Of a stretch of DNA of 64,000 nucleotides, positions 52,953-62,502 are shown piece by piece. Position 1 is the stretch's first letter. Every line of letters begins with the position of its first letter. The notes below the pieces were generated by a model. It saw only the letters and a list, made by a program, of their open reading frames with translations. It did not search any database and was not told the DNA's origin. This DNA comes from RHLJ01 sp048058975 (GTDB taxonomy: Bacteria; Bacteroidota; Rhodothermia; Balneolales; Balneolaceae): NCBI GenBank assembly GCA_048058975.1, contig JBLLNP010000008.1:98753-162752 (forward strand), written 5' to 3'. Both the position numbers and the translations under genes were made by a program.

Positions 52953-55900
52953 TCAGGCCTCAGTTGTTTCAGGTTCAACATTGTACGTTTTATGATCCAT
53001 GATGGAATACATAACCGGAATCACGACCAATGTTAACAGGGTTGAGACCAATAATCCCCCAATTACAGTGATTCCCATTGGAGCACGTAGTTCTGCTCCG
53101 TCTCCAAAACCAATCGCCAGTGGGAGTAATCCCAGGGTAGTGGTTAGGGTAGTCATTAATATCGGTCGAAGCCTTGATCTAGCACCTTCCATTATGGCTT
53201 CATATTTGTCCATTCCACGTTCTCGTAGTTGGTTGATTAAATCAATCAATACGATGGCGTTATTTACTACAATTCCGGCAAGCAGTATCAATCCTATGAA
53301 TACCACAACGCTGATTGTTGTTCCTGTAAAAAATAGTGCCAGAATTGCTCCCACAAGGGCAAGCGGAATGGTGAAAAGGATGATAAACGGATGCAACAGA
53401 GATTCAAACTGAGAAGCCATTACCAGATATACTAAAAAGATTGCTAACGAAAGAGCAAAAAGGAGTGACTGGAAAGAATCCGCCATTTCTTCATTCTGCC
53501 CAGCTACGCGAGCATATATTCCGGTTGGTTTGGCAGTATCATTTATAATTTGTTGTACCTCAGCTGCAGCATCTCCTAAATCTCCATACTTAAGGTTTGC
53601 GGAAATAATACCAACTCGCTGTTGTGATACTCTGCGGATCTCGCCAGGACCATTTGCGACTCTAACAGTAGCAATAGCGCTTAGAGGAATCGGGCGCTCA
53701 CTGCCCGGATTCACAATTATTTGCTGAATTTCTTCTGCTGATGACCGATCCTGTTGACGAGCGCGAACCAGTACATCAATCTTGCGATCTCTCCATGAAT
53801 ATCGGGTAGCCACATCTCCGCGAACATTACTTACTATTCGGTCCGCTACTTCGTGTACCTGTAACCCTAAGGCGGCCGCTCTATCCCGGTCAAACAAAAT
53901 CTGGATTTCCGGACTTCCTATTTCCATAGAATTTTTGATGTCGGCGAAACGCCCATTTTCTTCCATCTTACGGGTTATTTGGTCGCTTACTGCTTTAAGC
54001 TTATCCAAATCAAATCCGCTGATTTCTACTTCAACAGGCGTAGAGAAAGTAAAAAGGGAAGGTCGGGCAAATTTGTACTGAAGTCCTGGTATTTGAGACA
54101 ATGAATTTCTCATGGAGCTCATAGTTCGTTCTTCTTCAGCTGAACTGGCCCCTGAAGCAAGAAGAACGTTTAATTCTCCCCAATTTTCGCCACCTTCATC
54201 AGGGTTCGCATCCATTCTGTTTCCTGTTCCGGCAACTGCAAAGGTAGAACGAACACCTTCTCTTGATCTGGTAGCCTCCTGTACTGCTCTTAGTGCGTCA
54301 TCTGTTTCTTCAATTGGTGTGCCAGGAGGAAGTTTGAATTCAACAGCAAATTCACCTTGCGAAAGTTGAGGGATTAACTCGATTCCAATTTTAGGGATTA
54401 ATGCAAGTGAGCCCCCAAATGCTCCAAGTGCAATCAAAATTACAATGAAGCGATGATTCAAAGAAGTAGTTAATAAACCATTATATGCTTTTTCGACTCC
54501 GGAATAAGCTTTATCAAATAGATATAGAGGGATAGCAAACAGTTTCGAAAATACCCATGCGATCGCGGCGATTACATATCGGATTCCTTTGGTGATTACA
54601 GATGGAATCGTATAGAAAAGAAACAGTCGTATAGCTCTCATCACTCTTCCGAAACCAGTACGGGGTTCTTTTAAGGTAAGAGGAGCCTGTTCTTTTTTAC
54701 CACTGCTTAACGATGACATCATCGGAATAAGTGTAACTGCAACTACCAGAGATGCAAGTAATGAAAAAGTAACGGTTAACGCCTGATCACGGAAAAGTTG
54801 TCCGGCTATTCCATCTACAAAAACAAGAGGAAAGAAAACGGCTACGGTAGTAAGAGTGGAAGCAATTACTGCAGTCCCAACTTCTCCTGCGCCATCCTGG
54901 GCAGCCTGAAGTACACTTTTACCCATACCTTTATGTCTGGCTATATTCTCAAGAACTACAATGGAGTTATCCACCAGCATACCAATACCCAGCGCGATAC
55001 CTCCAAGACTCATAATATTCAGTGTGATGTCGTTACCGTACATCAAATTAAAGGTGGCTATAATAGAAACGGGAATTGAAACAGAGATGATCACCGTGCT
55101 CCAGAAGTCTCTGAGGAAAAAGAACAGAACCAATACTGCTAAAATACCTCCGATAATCCCCGCATTTTTGACCTCGTTTACAGCAGAAGAAATGAAAATA
55201 GACTGGTCATAGACCTTTTCAAGTTTCATTCCATCTGGAAGCATTCCCCGAATACGATTTAATCGTTCTTCAACCACCTCGGCCACTGCTACAGTGTTTC
55301 CATCGCCTTCTTTATAAACTGCTACTTCTACAGCTTCCATACCGTTTAAACGAGTGATAGCTTCACGCTCTTTATAGGCTTGAACAACGTCGGCTACATC
55401 TTTTAGGTAAATAGTATTATCGTTTGCGGTGGAAACGATCACGTTTCGGATTTGCTCGAGATTTTGAAATTCATTCAGCGTTCGAACTAAATACTGCTGA
55501 GTTCCTTCTTCGAGCCGCCCACCGGAGAGATTGATGTTCTCGGCTCCGAGAATAGAGGTTACGGTTTCAATAGGAATGTTTAGATAGGAGAGACGTTGCT
55601 GATCAATATTTACCTGAATTTCTTCTTCAAGTCCACCACTGATTTTTACCGAAGCCACACCTGTGGTCGATTCCAGATTTTTCTTTAAAAGTTCTTCTCC
55701 GATGATTCGGAGTTGTTTGAGGCGCGCAATCGCGTTGGGATCATTAATATCCTGCTCTTCCAGAGAAGCATAATCTATAGCAATGTTTCCATCTTCATCT
55801 GACGGTTTTGAGTTGTCGTAGTACAGCGCGTAACGCATTACGGGATCCAGAGTTGGATCAAAACGAAGGGTTACCGGTTTTTTTGCCTGAAGAGGAAGTT

Positions 55901-56246
55901 GAATGGCATCAAGTTTACTGATTACATCAAGATTGGCGAAGTCCATTTCGGTACCCCAAGCAAACTCAAGTACTACATCAGATTGCCCTGTTCTTGAAAT
56001 GGAGCGTACCTTTTTAACCCCTTTCACAACACCAACAGCTTCTTCAATCGGTTTTGTAATCAGGTTTTCAATTTCAACGGGTGCTGCACCTTCAAACTCA
56101 GTACGGATAGTAAGTGTTGGATAACTTAGATCCGGTAACAGGTTTACATTTAATCGCCCAAGGGAAACGATCCCGAATAAAAGAATAGCAACCGTAAACA
56201 TACTTATGGTCACTTTTCTTTTTATGGAGAAATCGATCAGTTTCAT
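52953..56246 (-). CDS. RND multidrug-efflux-type permease 2 (HAE1/AcrB-like), with enlarged central cytoplasmic insert
   Basis: A 1097-aa RND permease, about 90 residues longer than its neighbour. It has FSIKRKVTISMFTVAILLFG (TM1), GIALGIGMLVDNSIVVLENI (TM4), and GIVVNNAIVLIDLINQLRER (TM10). Between TM6 and TM7 there is an insert rich in hydrophobic stretches (FLFYTIPSVITKG, YVIAAIAWVFSKLFAIPLYL), larger than the amphipathic helix found there in AcrB. Tandem unlike permeases may form a heteromer, as in MdtBC; this is inference. It lies 18 bases downstream of the adaptor gene. Confidence 0.94.
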   Translation of the reverse strand: MKLIDFSIKRKVTISMFTVAILLFGIVSLGRLNVNLLPDLSYPTLTIRTEFEGAAPVEIENLITKPIEEAVGVVKGVKKVRSISRTGQSDVVLEFAWGTEMDFANLDVISKLDAIQLPLQAKKPVTLRFDPTLDPVMRYALYYDNSKPSDEDGNIAIDYASLEEQDINDPNAIARLKQLRIIGEELLKKNLESTTGVASVKISGGLEEEIQVNIDQQRLSYLNIPIETVTSILGAENINLSGGRLEEGTQQYLVRTLNEFQNLEQIRNVIVSTANDNTIYLKDVADVVQAYKEREAITRLNGMEAVEVAVYKEGDGNTVAVAEVVEERLNRIRGMLPDGMKLEKVYDQSIFISSAVNEVKNAGIIGGILAVLVLFFFLRDFWSTVIISVSIPVSIIATFNLMYGNDITLNIMSLGGIALGIGMLVDNSIVVLENIARHKGMGKSVLQAAQDGAGEVGTAVIASTLTTVAVFFPLVFVDGIAGQLFRDQALTVTFSLLASLVVAVTLIPMMSSLSSGKKEQAPLTLKEPRTGFGRVMRAIRLFLFYTIPSVITKGIRYVIAAIAWVFSKLFAIPLYLFDKAYSGVEKAYNGLLTTSLNHRFIVILIALGAFGGSLALIPKIGIELIPQLSQGEFAVEFKLPPGTPIEETDDALRAVQEATRSREGVRSTFAVAGTGNRMDANPDEGGENWGELNVLLASGASSAEEERTMSSMRNSLSQIPGLQYKFARPSLFTFSTPVEVEISGFDLDKLKAVSDQITRKMEENGRFADIKNSMEIGSPEIQILFDRDRAAALGLQVHEVADRIVSNVRGDVATRYSWRDRKIDVLVRARQQDRSSAEEIQQIIVNPGSERPIPLSAIATVRVANGPGEIRRVSQQRVGIISANLKYGDLGDAAAEVQQIINDTAKPTGIYARVAGQNEEMADSFQSLLFALSLAIFLVYLVMASQFESLLHPFIILFTIPLALVGAILALFFTGTTISVVVFIGLILLAGIVVNNAIVLIDLINQLRERGMDKYEAIMEGARSRLRPILMTTLTTTLGLLPLAIGFGDGAELRAPMGITVIGGLLVSTLLTLVVIPVMYSIMDHKTYNVEPETTEA

Positions 56247-56264
56247 AATTATTTCTCCTTTTTA

Positions 56265-57326
56265 TTAAAGTCGTACAATATTTACACGGGTACTATCTGT
56301 TAGGCTTCCTTGTCCGGTGGTTACTACGATTTCGCCATCATCAAGTCCATCGATTACTTCAATGCTGTTTCCATTCACATACCCGGTACGAATTACTTTT
56401 CTGAACGCGAGAGAGTCTTTGATTACAAACACAGATTGTGTTTCGTCCTCAGAGATAACAGCGGCTTTAGGGATCATTTTTGTGTTAGTACGAGTATCAT
56501 ACACAATTTTAACACGTCCAAACATTCCTGGACGAAGTACATCCTGATTATCATCCAAATAAACGGTTACCTTGAATGTTCCTGTTTGAGGATCGATAGT
56601 GGGACTGATTCTTTCTACTTTTCCGGTAAACACGCGGCCAGGAATTGCATCGGCAATTAGTTCGGCTCTTTGACCTGCTTTTATTTTAGAACGCTCGTGT
56701 TCCGGGATGAACAGGTTAGCCTGAATAGGATCGAAGTCGGTTACTTCAAATACCTGCTGATCGGTGCCGATCATATTTCCAACTTTAATAAAACGCTCGG
56801 AAATAACACCACTTATAGGACTTTTAATAGATGTGTACTCATAATTTAATTGAGCCAGCTCGTAGGCCGATTTCTGAGACTCATATTCAAAACGAGAGTT
56901 ATCATAGACCTCAGCGCTAATCAGACTTTTCTCAAATAGTTCTTTATTTCTTTGATATTCATTATAAAGACGATCCATGGTCGCTTTTGCACGTTCCTTT
57001 TCAATTCGGTACTGATCATCTTCAATTTTGGCGATTACCTGCCCGGAACGAACATTATCACCTTCTTCGGCCATAATTTGCTGAACGATACCCCGAACTT
57101 TAGAAACTACTGTGGCCTCTCCAACAGCTTCGAGGGTAGCGGTATTCGAATAATAAGCTGATATATCACCACGGCTAACATCATTCACCTCAACCGGAAT
57201 TACCAGTGTGGAGTCATTGTCTTCATTGTTATTATTGTCTTGATTGTTTCCATTTCCGCAAGCTTGAAGGGCTGTAATTGATAGTGCGGAAGCGAGTATA
57301 AAGTATCCGAAGCGTTTGGTATTCAT
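56265..57326 (-). CDS. RND efflux periplasmic adaptor (membrane fusion protein), lipoprotein
   Basis: A 353-aa adaptor with lipobox ALQAC (Cys23) followed by a low-complexity Asn/Asp linker (GNNQDNNNNEDND). Lipoyl halves are VVSKVRGIVQQIMAEEGDNV (about 71-90) and IKSPISGVISERFIKVGNM. A coiled-coil hairpin lies between them (EKERAKATMDRLYNEYQ...). The beta-barrel and membrane-proximal domains follow (AELIADAIPGRVFTGKVERI, IEVIDGLDDGEIVV). It heads the operon adaptor-permease-permease. No TolC-like outer-membrane gene is present here, so that part must be elsewhere. Confidence 0.94.
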   Translation of the reverse strand: MNTKRFGYFILASALSITALQACGNGNNQDNNNNEDNDSTLVIPVEVNDVSRGDISAYYSNTATLEAVGEATVVSKVRGIVQQIMAEEGDNVRSGQVIAKIEDDQYRIEKERAKATMDRLYNEYQRNKELFEKSLISAEVYDNSRFEYESQKSAYELAQLNYEYTSIKSPISGVISERFIKVGNMIGTDQQVFEVTDFDPIQANLFIPEHERSKIKAGQRAELIADAIPGRVFTGKVERISPTIDPQTGTFKVTVYLDDNQDVLRPGMFGRVKIVYDTRTNTKMIPKAAVISEDETQSVFVIKDSLAFRKVIRTGYVNGNSIEVIDGLDDGEIVVTTGQGSLTDSTRVNIVRL

Positions 57327-57397
57327 TCCGAAAAATAGATTGGTTTATTGTTTCAAGAGGGTCGTTACGACCTGCTTTTCACAATGTTTCGGAAGTG

Positions 57398-57424
57398 TAA
57401 AAATTAAAGAGCAGGGTGCTGCTC
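57398..57424 (-). terminator. terminator after the calcium-loop lipoprotein
   Basis: On the minus strand GAGCAG (57424-57419) pairs with CTGCTC (57414-57409) around a 4-base loop, followed by TTTAATTTTT. It starts just past the stop at 57428. Confidence 0.7.
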
Positions 57425-57427
57425 GCT

Positions 57428-58075
57428 TTATTCTTTATAAAGAGATACAGTTTGCAGAAGTACATCCTCCTGTACTTGAAAAGTATTTTTTATTTTAATA
57501 ATCCTTCGTGATTTGATTCCTTCTTCCAGAACTTGTTTATATAACTTGTTTGCTTCGTCTAAAGTCAGGGGTCCGTTTTCGATGGAGTCGAGTGTTCCAT
57601 CTGCATTAGTATCGGATAGAATAGACTCTTCGTTTGTAAGATGATTGTAAATGATAAAAAGATTAGTGGCATTTTCGGAGCCTATTATATAGGTCTTAAT
57701 TGTGTATCGAGTGTCATCGATGATAAATTCATAGGTTCTCAGGGAAACCCTTTCTTCATAATTTCCATCTGCCCGGGCAAGATTTATCCCAATCGTATAA
57801 ATTTCATTTGCCTCTATTAAACTAACAGTACCTTTCAGGATATTGTCAATGAAACCATCCTGATTTAAATCTCTAGCCTTTAATACAGTTTCACCCAGCT
57901 CATTAATTTGGGTAAGATAATTTACTCCTTCTCCGCTTTTTGTATTAATGCTGGTTATCTGATACCGCTCATTTCCAAGAGTAAAAGAGTAAACGTTTTT
58001 TCTGGCTACATCTTTTTGTGTGGTACAAGCGATACCAGTAAAGATGAAAGCGAATAGCAGAACTTGAGTTTTCAT
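57428..58075 (-). CDS. lipoprotein with two EF-hand/dockerin-like calcium loops
   Basis: A 215-aa lipoprotein (lipobox TGIAC, Cys17). It contains two DxNxDGxxD loops, DLNQDGFID (69-77) and DTNADGTLD (155-163), each followed by a matching helix (SLIEANEIY and TLDEANKLY). The protein is thus an internal duplication of a beta-rich unit ending in a calcium-loop-plus-helix. Such loops bind Ca2+ in EF-hands and dockerins. I recognise no wider family. It is separated from the RND operon by a terminator, and a 725-base region lies upstream. Confidence 0.8.
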   Translation of the reverse strand: MKTQVLLFAFIFTGIACTTQKDVARKNVYSFTLGNERYQITSINTKSGEGVNYLTQINELGETVLKARDLNQDGFIDNILKGTVSLIEANEIYTIGINLARADGNYEERVSLRTYEFIIDDTRYTIKTYIIGSENATNLFIIYNHLTNEESILSDTNADGTLDSIENGPLTLDEANKLYKQVLEEGIKSRRIIKIKNTFQVQEDVLLQTVSLYKE

Positions 58076-58443
58076 TACCGGAGTGTTAGTTGAAACTCTA
58101 TTCTTTATATACCCAAACCCAACTGTAAAGACAATTAGAATTTTAAAGCGGGGTATTATTTATTGAACGCGTAGCTGACTTTTTCAATGAAACCAAAACT
58201 CGGAATTAGGTGGTTTTTTAAATGAGTTGGGATGCAATCAATTAGTTATGAAAACCAAATTTTTTCTTCTTTACATACCGTTAAGGAAATCAGTTTGAGA
58301 TGAGATTATTAAGAGAGTTCTAGTGAAAAAAAATATACATTAAATTATCTGATTTTACGTTAATAATTAGTAGAATATTTTCAATATTAATAGTTAATAA
58401 TTTATGATATTTGATTACATACGAGATTAAATATGTTTTAAAG

Positions 58444-58452
58444 TGTGGATAA
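58444..58452 (-). promoter_or_regulatory. DnaA box 1
   Basis: TGTGGATAA is the exact complement of the DnaA consensus TTATCCACA. Confidence 0.55.
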
Positions 58453-58629
58453 CTTTTTGTCAAGAGAGATAGGAAGTTAGATTAGATAAATCTGCATTCT
58501 TAATACTAAAATACCCGTTTATTCTAAACAGTGGGATTTTAGGTTTTATTAAAATGCAGAGAAAATTTACACAAAATATATAATTAATTTTCTGTTAACT
58601 GATCTTTATCAAATTTGAAATTTACTTAA

Positions 58630-58658
58630 TGTGGATAAGTATTGAAGATTGTGGAAAA
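58630..58658 (-). promoter_or_regulatory. DnaA boxes 2 and 3
   Basis: TGTGGATAA (58630-58638, perfect) and TGTGGAAAA (58650-58658, one mismatch) share orientation and are 20 bases apart, about two helical turns, as in cooperative DnaA sites. Confidence 0.55.
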
Positions 58659-58678
58659 GAAATCAAGATTTAATTTGT

Positions 58679-58750
58679 GAGCGTAGCTAAGCTCGTATAT
58701 ATTTGTTGGCACTTCTTTAGGAGAAACGGCTCCGACTTACAAGGGGTAAG
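58679..58750 (+). promoter_or_regulatory. hairpin-rich 5' leader of nrdJ
   Basis: Three small stem-loops occur in 72 bases: GAGC/GCTC (58679-58694), GGAG/CTCC (58720-58733) and CTTAC/GTAAG (58736-58750). The segment is less AT-rich than the region before it. It does not match the cobalamin riboswitch core that I know. Confidence 0.35.
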
Positions 58751-58800
58751 ACGGTATCTCATCTACGAAGACTAACACGAATTTTTTTAGAAGTACGCCA

Positions 58801-61800
58801 ATGAAATTTACACGCTTTTATACTAAGCCAGAATGGTCATCTCCCTACGACGGGCTTAACTTTGTTGAGAGAACATCAGAAATTAAGAATCCGGACGGCT
58901 CCCAGGTTTTCCACATGGAAAATGTTTCGGTTCCCGAGTCATGGTCTCAGGTTGCTACTGATGTTATAGCTCAGAAATATTTTAGAAAAGCGGGAGTGCC
59001 TGTTGCTCTCAAAAAGGTAGCTGAAAAGGGAGTACCAGTCTGGTTGCAGAAGTCTGTCGCTGATGAAAAGGAATTAAAAAAGCTACCTGAAGGAAAGCGT
59101 TTTTCTCACGAAATAGATAGTCGTCAGGTCTTCAGTCGATTGGCGGGCTGTTGGACCTACTGGGGATGGAAGCATGACTATTTTAATACCGAAGAAGATG
59201 CAAAAGTATTTTATGATGAGCTTTGCTATATGCTGGCCAGCCAAATGGCAGCGCCAAACAGTCCGCAATGGTTTAACACGGGATTGAACTGGGCGTACGG
59301 AATTAACGGTCCGGCGCAGGGTCACCATTACGTAGATGCTAACACAGGCAAGCTTACCCGTTCTAAAGATTCTTACACACATCCTCAGCCACATGCGTGC
59401 TTTATTCAAAGTGTGAGTGATGATTTGGTGAATGAAGGCGGAATTATGGATTTATGGGTACGTGAAGCTCGTCTATTTAAATATGGTTCCGGAACGGGAA
59501 GTAATTTTTCTTCTATTCGTGGTGAAAATGAACCGTTGAGCGGTGGTGGAAAATCCTCGGGATTAATGAGCTTCCTCAAAATTGGGGATCGTGCAGCCGG
59601 AGCTATCAAGTCTGGTGGTACTACCCGTCGGGCAGCAAAAATGGTTACGCTTGATCTCGATCACCCGGATATTGAAGAGTACATCAACTGGAAGGTGAAG
59701 GAAGAGCAAAAGGTAGCTGCGTTGGTGGCAGGCTCTAAAATCACCCAAAAGCACCTTAAAGATATTATTCGTCTCTGCCATACTCCTGTTGAAATTGAAG
59801 GACGCACTTTCAACGGTGCGATGAGCCGCGACCCGCTTAAAAACAAAGAGCTTGGTAAAGTGATTCGCCAGGCAAAGCGCGATCAGGTTCCTTTGAATTA
59901 TATCGAACGCGTGATGCAACTTGCAGCACAGGGGTATAAAGACCTTGAGTTCGAAACATACGACACTGATTGGAACTCAGAAGCTTACGCTACTGTAGCC
60001 GGACAGAATTCAAATAACTCTGTACGTGTTCCAAACGCGTTTATGAAAGCGGTTAAAGATGATTCTGAATGGAATCTTTACTGGAGAATTGAAAAGGAAA
60101 AAGCATCTCAGGAAGGCCGTGAGCCGAAGCCATGCAAAACCATGCAGGCATCCGAAATGTGGGATCAGATAGCTTATGCTGCCTGGGCTTCTGCCGATCC
60201 GGGAACTCAGTATCATGATACCATCAACGAATGGCATACTTGTCCTGAAGATGGCGAAATCCGTGCAAGTAATCCTTGTTCTGAGTACATGTTCCTGGAT
60301 AATACCGCATGTAATCTCGCCTCTTTGAACCTGATGAAATACTTTAAAGACGAGGCTTGTACCACGTTTGATGTGGAATCTCTTCGGTTTGCTTCCCGCA
60401 TCTGGACTACTGTTCTCGAGATTTCTGTATTGATGGCTCAATTCCCGTCTAAAGAAATTGCTGAACTTTCTTATGTATTCCGAACGCTCGGTCTAGGCTA
60501 TGCCAACATAGGTGCAGCCTTGATGGTACAGGGAATTCCTTACGACAGTGCTGAAGGTGTTGCAACAGCGGGTGCATTGACTGCGATCATGCACATGAAA
60601 GCGTATGAAACCAGTGCAGAACTTGCAGGAGAGCTTGGTGCATTCAAAGGATATGAGAAAAACAAAGAGCACATGCTCCGAGTACTTCGCAACCACAAAC
60701 GTGCAGCTTACAACGTTGATCCGGAAGAATATGAAGGCCTGACTGTTAAGCCACTAGGAATAGATGCCTCTATCTGTCCTGATTACCTTCTTAAGGCAGC
60801 TCAGGAAACTTCAGATGCTGCTGTTTCACTAGGCGAAAAACACGGGTACCGCAATGCTCAGGTTACAGTACTTGCACCAACCGGAACTATTGGATTGGTG
60901 ATGGATTGTGATACTACTGGTGTTGAACCTGACTTCGCTCTTGTGAAATTCAAAAAACTAGCTGGTGGTGGTTACTTCAAAATCATCAACCAGAGTGTTC
61001 CAAAGGCGTTGAAAACCTTAGGATACAGTGCTAAAGAATCAGAAGAAATTATCAATTACGCGAAGGGCTACGCTACGCTTGAAGGATGTCCTCATATCAA
61101 TCCTGAGTCGTTGAAAGCGAAAGGATTTACCGATGATAAAATTGAGGCGATCAATGCAGCGCTTCCAAGTAGCTTCGATATTAAGTTTGCATTCAATCAG
61201 TTTACACTTGGTGAAGATTTCTGCAAGGAAGTTCTCGGAATTACCGAAGAGCAGCTTTCTGATTTCACCTTCGATATGCTTCGTCACCTAGGATTCAGTA
61301 AAGATCAAATACAGGATGCGAACGATTATGTGTGTGGAACCATGACCGTGGAAGGTGCACCTCATCTGAAAGATGAGCACCTTGCGGTATTTGATTGCGC
61401 AAACAAATGCGGACGTATCGGTACAAGATATATTTCTGCTGAAGGACACATCAAAATGATGGCAGCAGCTCAGCCATTCCTTTCCGGCGCGATTTCAAAA
61501 ACCATCAACCTCCCAAATGAAGCTACCGTTGAAGATATGAAAGCGGCCTATATGCTTTCCTGGGAGATGATGTTGAAGGCAAATGCATTGTACCGTGATG
61601 GTTCTAAACTCAGCCAGCCACTGAACAGTATGGCCGATGTATTTGAAGAGCTGGATGAAGAGGAAGAGGTGGTTGATCAGGAAACGGCTGTTGCTCAGGA
61701 TAAAGTGGTAGAAGTGGCTGAGAAAATCATTCACAAATACCTTGCTCGCCGCCAGCGACTCCCATTCCGTCGAGAAGGATACACTCAGAAAGTAAAAATC

Positions 61801-62415
61801 GGTGGACAAAGTGTTTATTTAAGAACCGGTGAGTACGAAAACGGCCAGCTTGGAGAAATCTTTATTGATATGCATCGCGAAGGAGCGGCCTTCAGAAGTT
61901 TACTGAACTGTTTTGCGATTTCGATTTCATTGGGACTTCAGCATGGGGTGCCACTCGAAGAGTTTGTGGATGCCTTCGTATTCACTAAGTTCGAGCCAAG
62001 TGGTATGGTAAACGGAAACCCACATGTGAAAATGAGTACCTCGGTAATCGATTACATTTTCCGTGAACTGGCGGTAACTTATCTCGGCAGAGAAGATTTA
62101 GCACATGTGCCTGCGGATCAGATTCACACCCGCGATCTTCGTCCGATGGAAGAAGATGTAGCTGTAGCTCCTTCTGCACCCACTCCGGTTGTAGCAAAAG
62201 TACCGGAAGTAGTGGAGAAGGTAATTGCAGAAACAACAGCTACAGCTCAAGTTGTAAAGGCGGAAAAGGCAGGTAGTTACGAAAGTGACTATGAAAAAGC
62301 CAAGCAATTAGGTTACACCGGCGATGCCTGCCCGGAATGCGGCAGCATGACCATGGTTCGAAACGGAACCTGTATGAAGTGTATCACCTGTGGTTCTACC
62401 TCAGGCTGTAGTTAA
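58801..62415 (+). CDS. nrdJ: vitamin B12-dependent (class II) ribonucleoside-diphosphate reductase
   Basis: A 1204-aa adenosylcobalamin-dependent reductase that makes deoxynucleotides without needing oxygen. The catalytic Asn491-Cys493-Glu495 set lies in ASNPCSEYMFLDNTACNLAS. The redox Cys of the substrate site is in PHACFIQSV. YGSGTGSNFSSIRGENEPLSGGG (quoted as YGSGTGSNFSSIRGE) and LAPTGTIGLVMDCDTTGVEPD (LAPTGTIGLVMDCD) are typical. The C-terminal tail has a zinc-ribbon/redox cluster: ACPECGS...CMKCITCGSTSGCS. An Ala/Val/Pro-rich linker (about 1115-1155) precedes it. Length is normal for the large NrdJ type. Expression may respond to DnaA (upstream boxes). Confidence 0.97.
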   Translation: MKFTRFYTKPEWSSPYDGLNFVERTSEIKNPDGSQVFHMENVSVPESWSQVATDVIAQKYFRKAGVPVALKKVAEKGVPVWLQKSVADEKELKKLPEGKRFSHEIDSRQVFSRLAGCWTYWGWKHDYFNTEEDAKVFYDELCYMLASQMAAPNSPQWFNTGLNWAYGINGPAQGHHYVDANTGKLTRSKDSYTHPQPHACFIQSVSDDLVNEGGIMDLWVREARLFKYGSGTGSNFSSIRGENEPLSGGGKSSGLMSFLKIGDRAAGAIKSGGTTRRAAKMVTLDLDHPDIEEYINWKVKEEQKVAALVAGSKITQKHLKDIIRLCHTPVEIEGRTFNGAMSRDPLKNKELGKVIRQAKRDQVPLNYIERVMQLAAQGYKDLEFETYDTDWNSEAYATVAGQNSNNSVRVPNAFMKAVKDDSEWNLYWRIEKEKASQEGREPKPCKTMQASEMWDQIAYAAWASADPGTQYHDTINEWHTCPEDGEIRASNPCSEYMFLDNTACNLASLNLMKYFKDEACTTFDVESLRFASRIWTTVLEISVLMAQFPSKEIAELSYVFRTLGLGYANIGAALMVQGIPYDSAEGVATAGALTAIMHMKAYETSAELAGELGAFKGYEKNKEHMLRVLRNHKRAAYNVDPEEYEGLTVKPLGIDASICPDYLLKAAQETSDAAVSLGEKHGYRNAQVTVLAPTGTIGLVMDCDTTGVEPDFALVKFKKLAGGGYFKIINQSVPKALKTLGYSAKESEEIINYAKGYATLEGCPHINPESLKAKGFTDDKIEAINAALPSSFDIKFAFNQFTLGEDFCKEVLGITEEQLSDFTFDMLRHLGFSKDQIQDANDYVCGTMTVEGAPHLKDEHLAVFDCANKCGRIGTRYISAEGHIKMMAAAQPFLSGAISKTINLPNEATVEDMKAAYMLSWEMMLKANALYRDGSKLSQPLNSMADVFEELDEEEEVVDQETAVAQDKVVEVAEKIIHKYLARRQRLPFRREGYTQKVKIGGQSVYLRTGEYENGQLGEIFIDMHREGAAFRSLLNCFAISISLGLQHGVPLEEFVDAFVFTKFEPSGMVNGNPHVKMSTSVIDYIFRELAVTYLGREDLAHVPADQIHTRDLRPMEEDVAVAPSAPTPVVAKVPEVVEKVIAETTATAQVVKAEKAGSYESDYEKAKQLGYTGDACPECGSMTMVRNGTCMKCITCGSTSGCS

Positions 62416-62423
62416 ATAACTTC

Positions 62424-62463
62424 GTCATTGCAATCCCGCGAATAGCGGGAGAAGCAATCTCGC
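62424..62463. repeat. short palindromic repeat after nrdJ
   Basis: CGTCATTGCAATCCCGC...GCGGGAGAAGCAATCTCG has a CCCGC/GCGGG stem and the GTCATTGC...GCAATCTC frame of a common interspersed repeat type. It appears once in this window. Confidence 0.5.
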
Positions 62464-62502
62464 TGTTATTTCCCACGATTTTCTTTCATGGAGAAACAGG
62501 AT

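Larger units (their letters stand above)
58076..58800. promoter_or_regulatory. 725-bp AT-rich divergent intergenic region with DnaA boxes and a structured nrdJ leader
   Basis: No gene is seen here. The region is strongly AT-rich in 58300-58600. It holds two perfect DnaA boxes (TGTGGATAA at 58444-58452 and 58630-58638) and a third with one mismatch (TGTGGAAAA at 58650-58658), all in the same direction. Close to nrdJ there are three short hairpins (58679-58694, 58720-58733, 58736-58750). It probably contains the nrdJ promoter and control sites; an origin-like role is an alternative. Confidence 0.6.

Noticed and set aside
58568..58586. NrdR-box-like sequence upstream of nrdJ
   Set aside because: ACACAAAATATATAAT matches only the left half of the 16-bp consensus; in such AT-rich DNA this is expected by chance.
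58679..58800. Cobalamin riboswitch before nrdJ
   Set aside because: I could not find the conserved core segments of that riboswitch; only unassigned small hairpins are seen.
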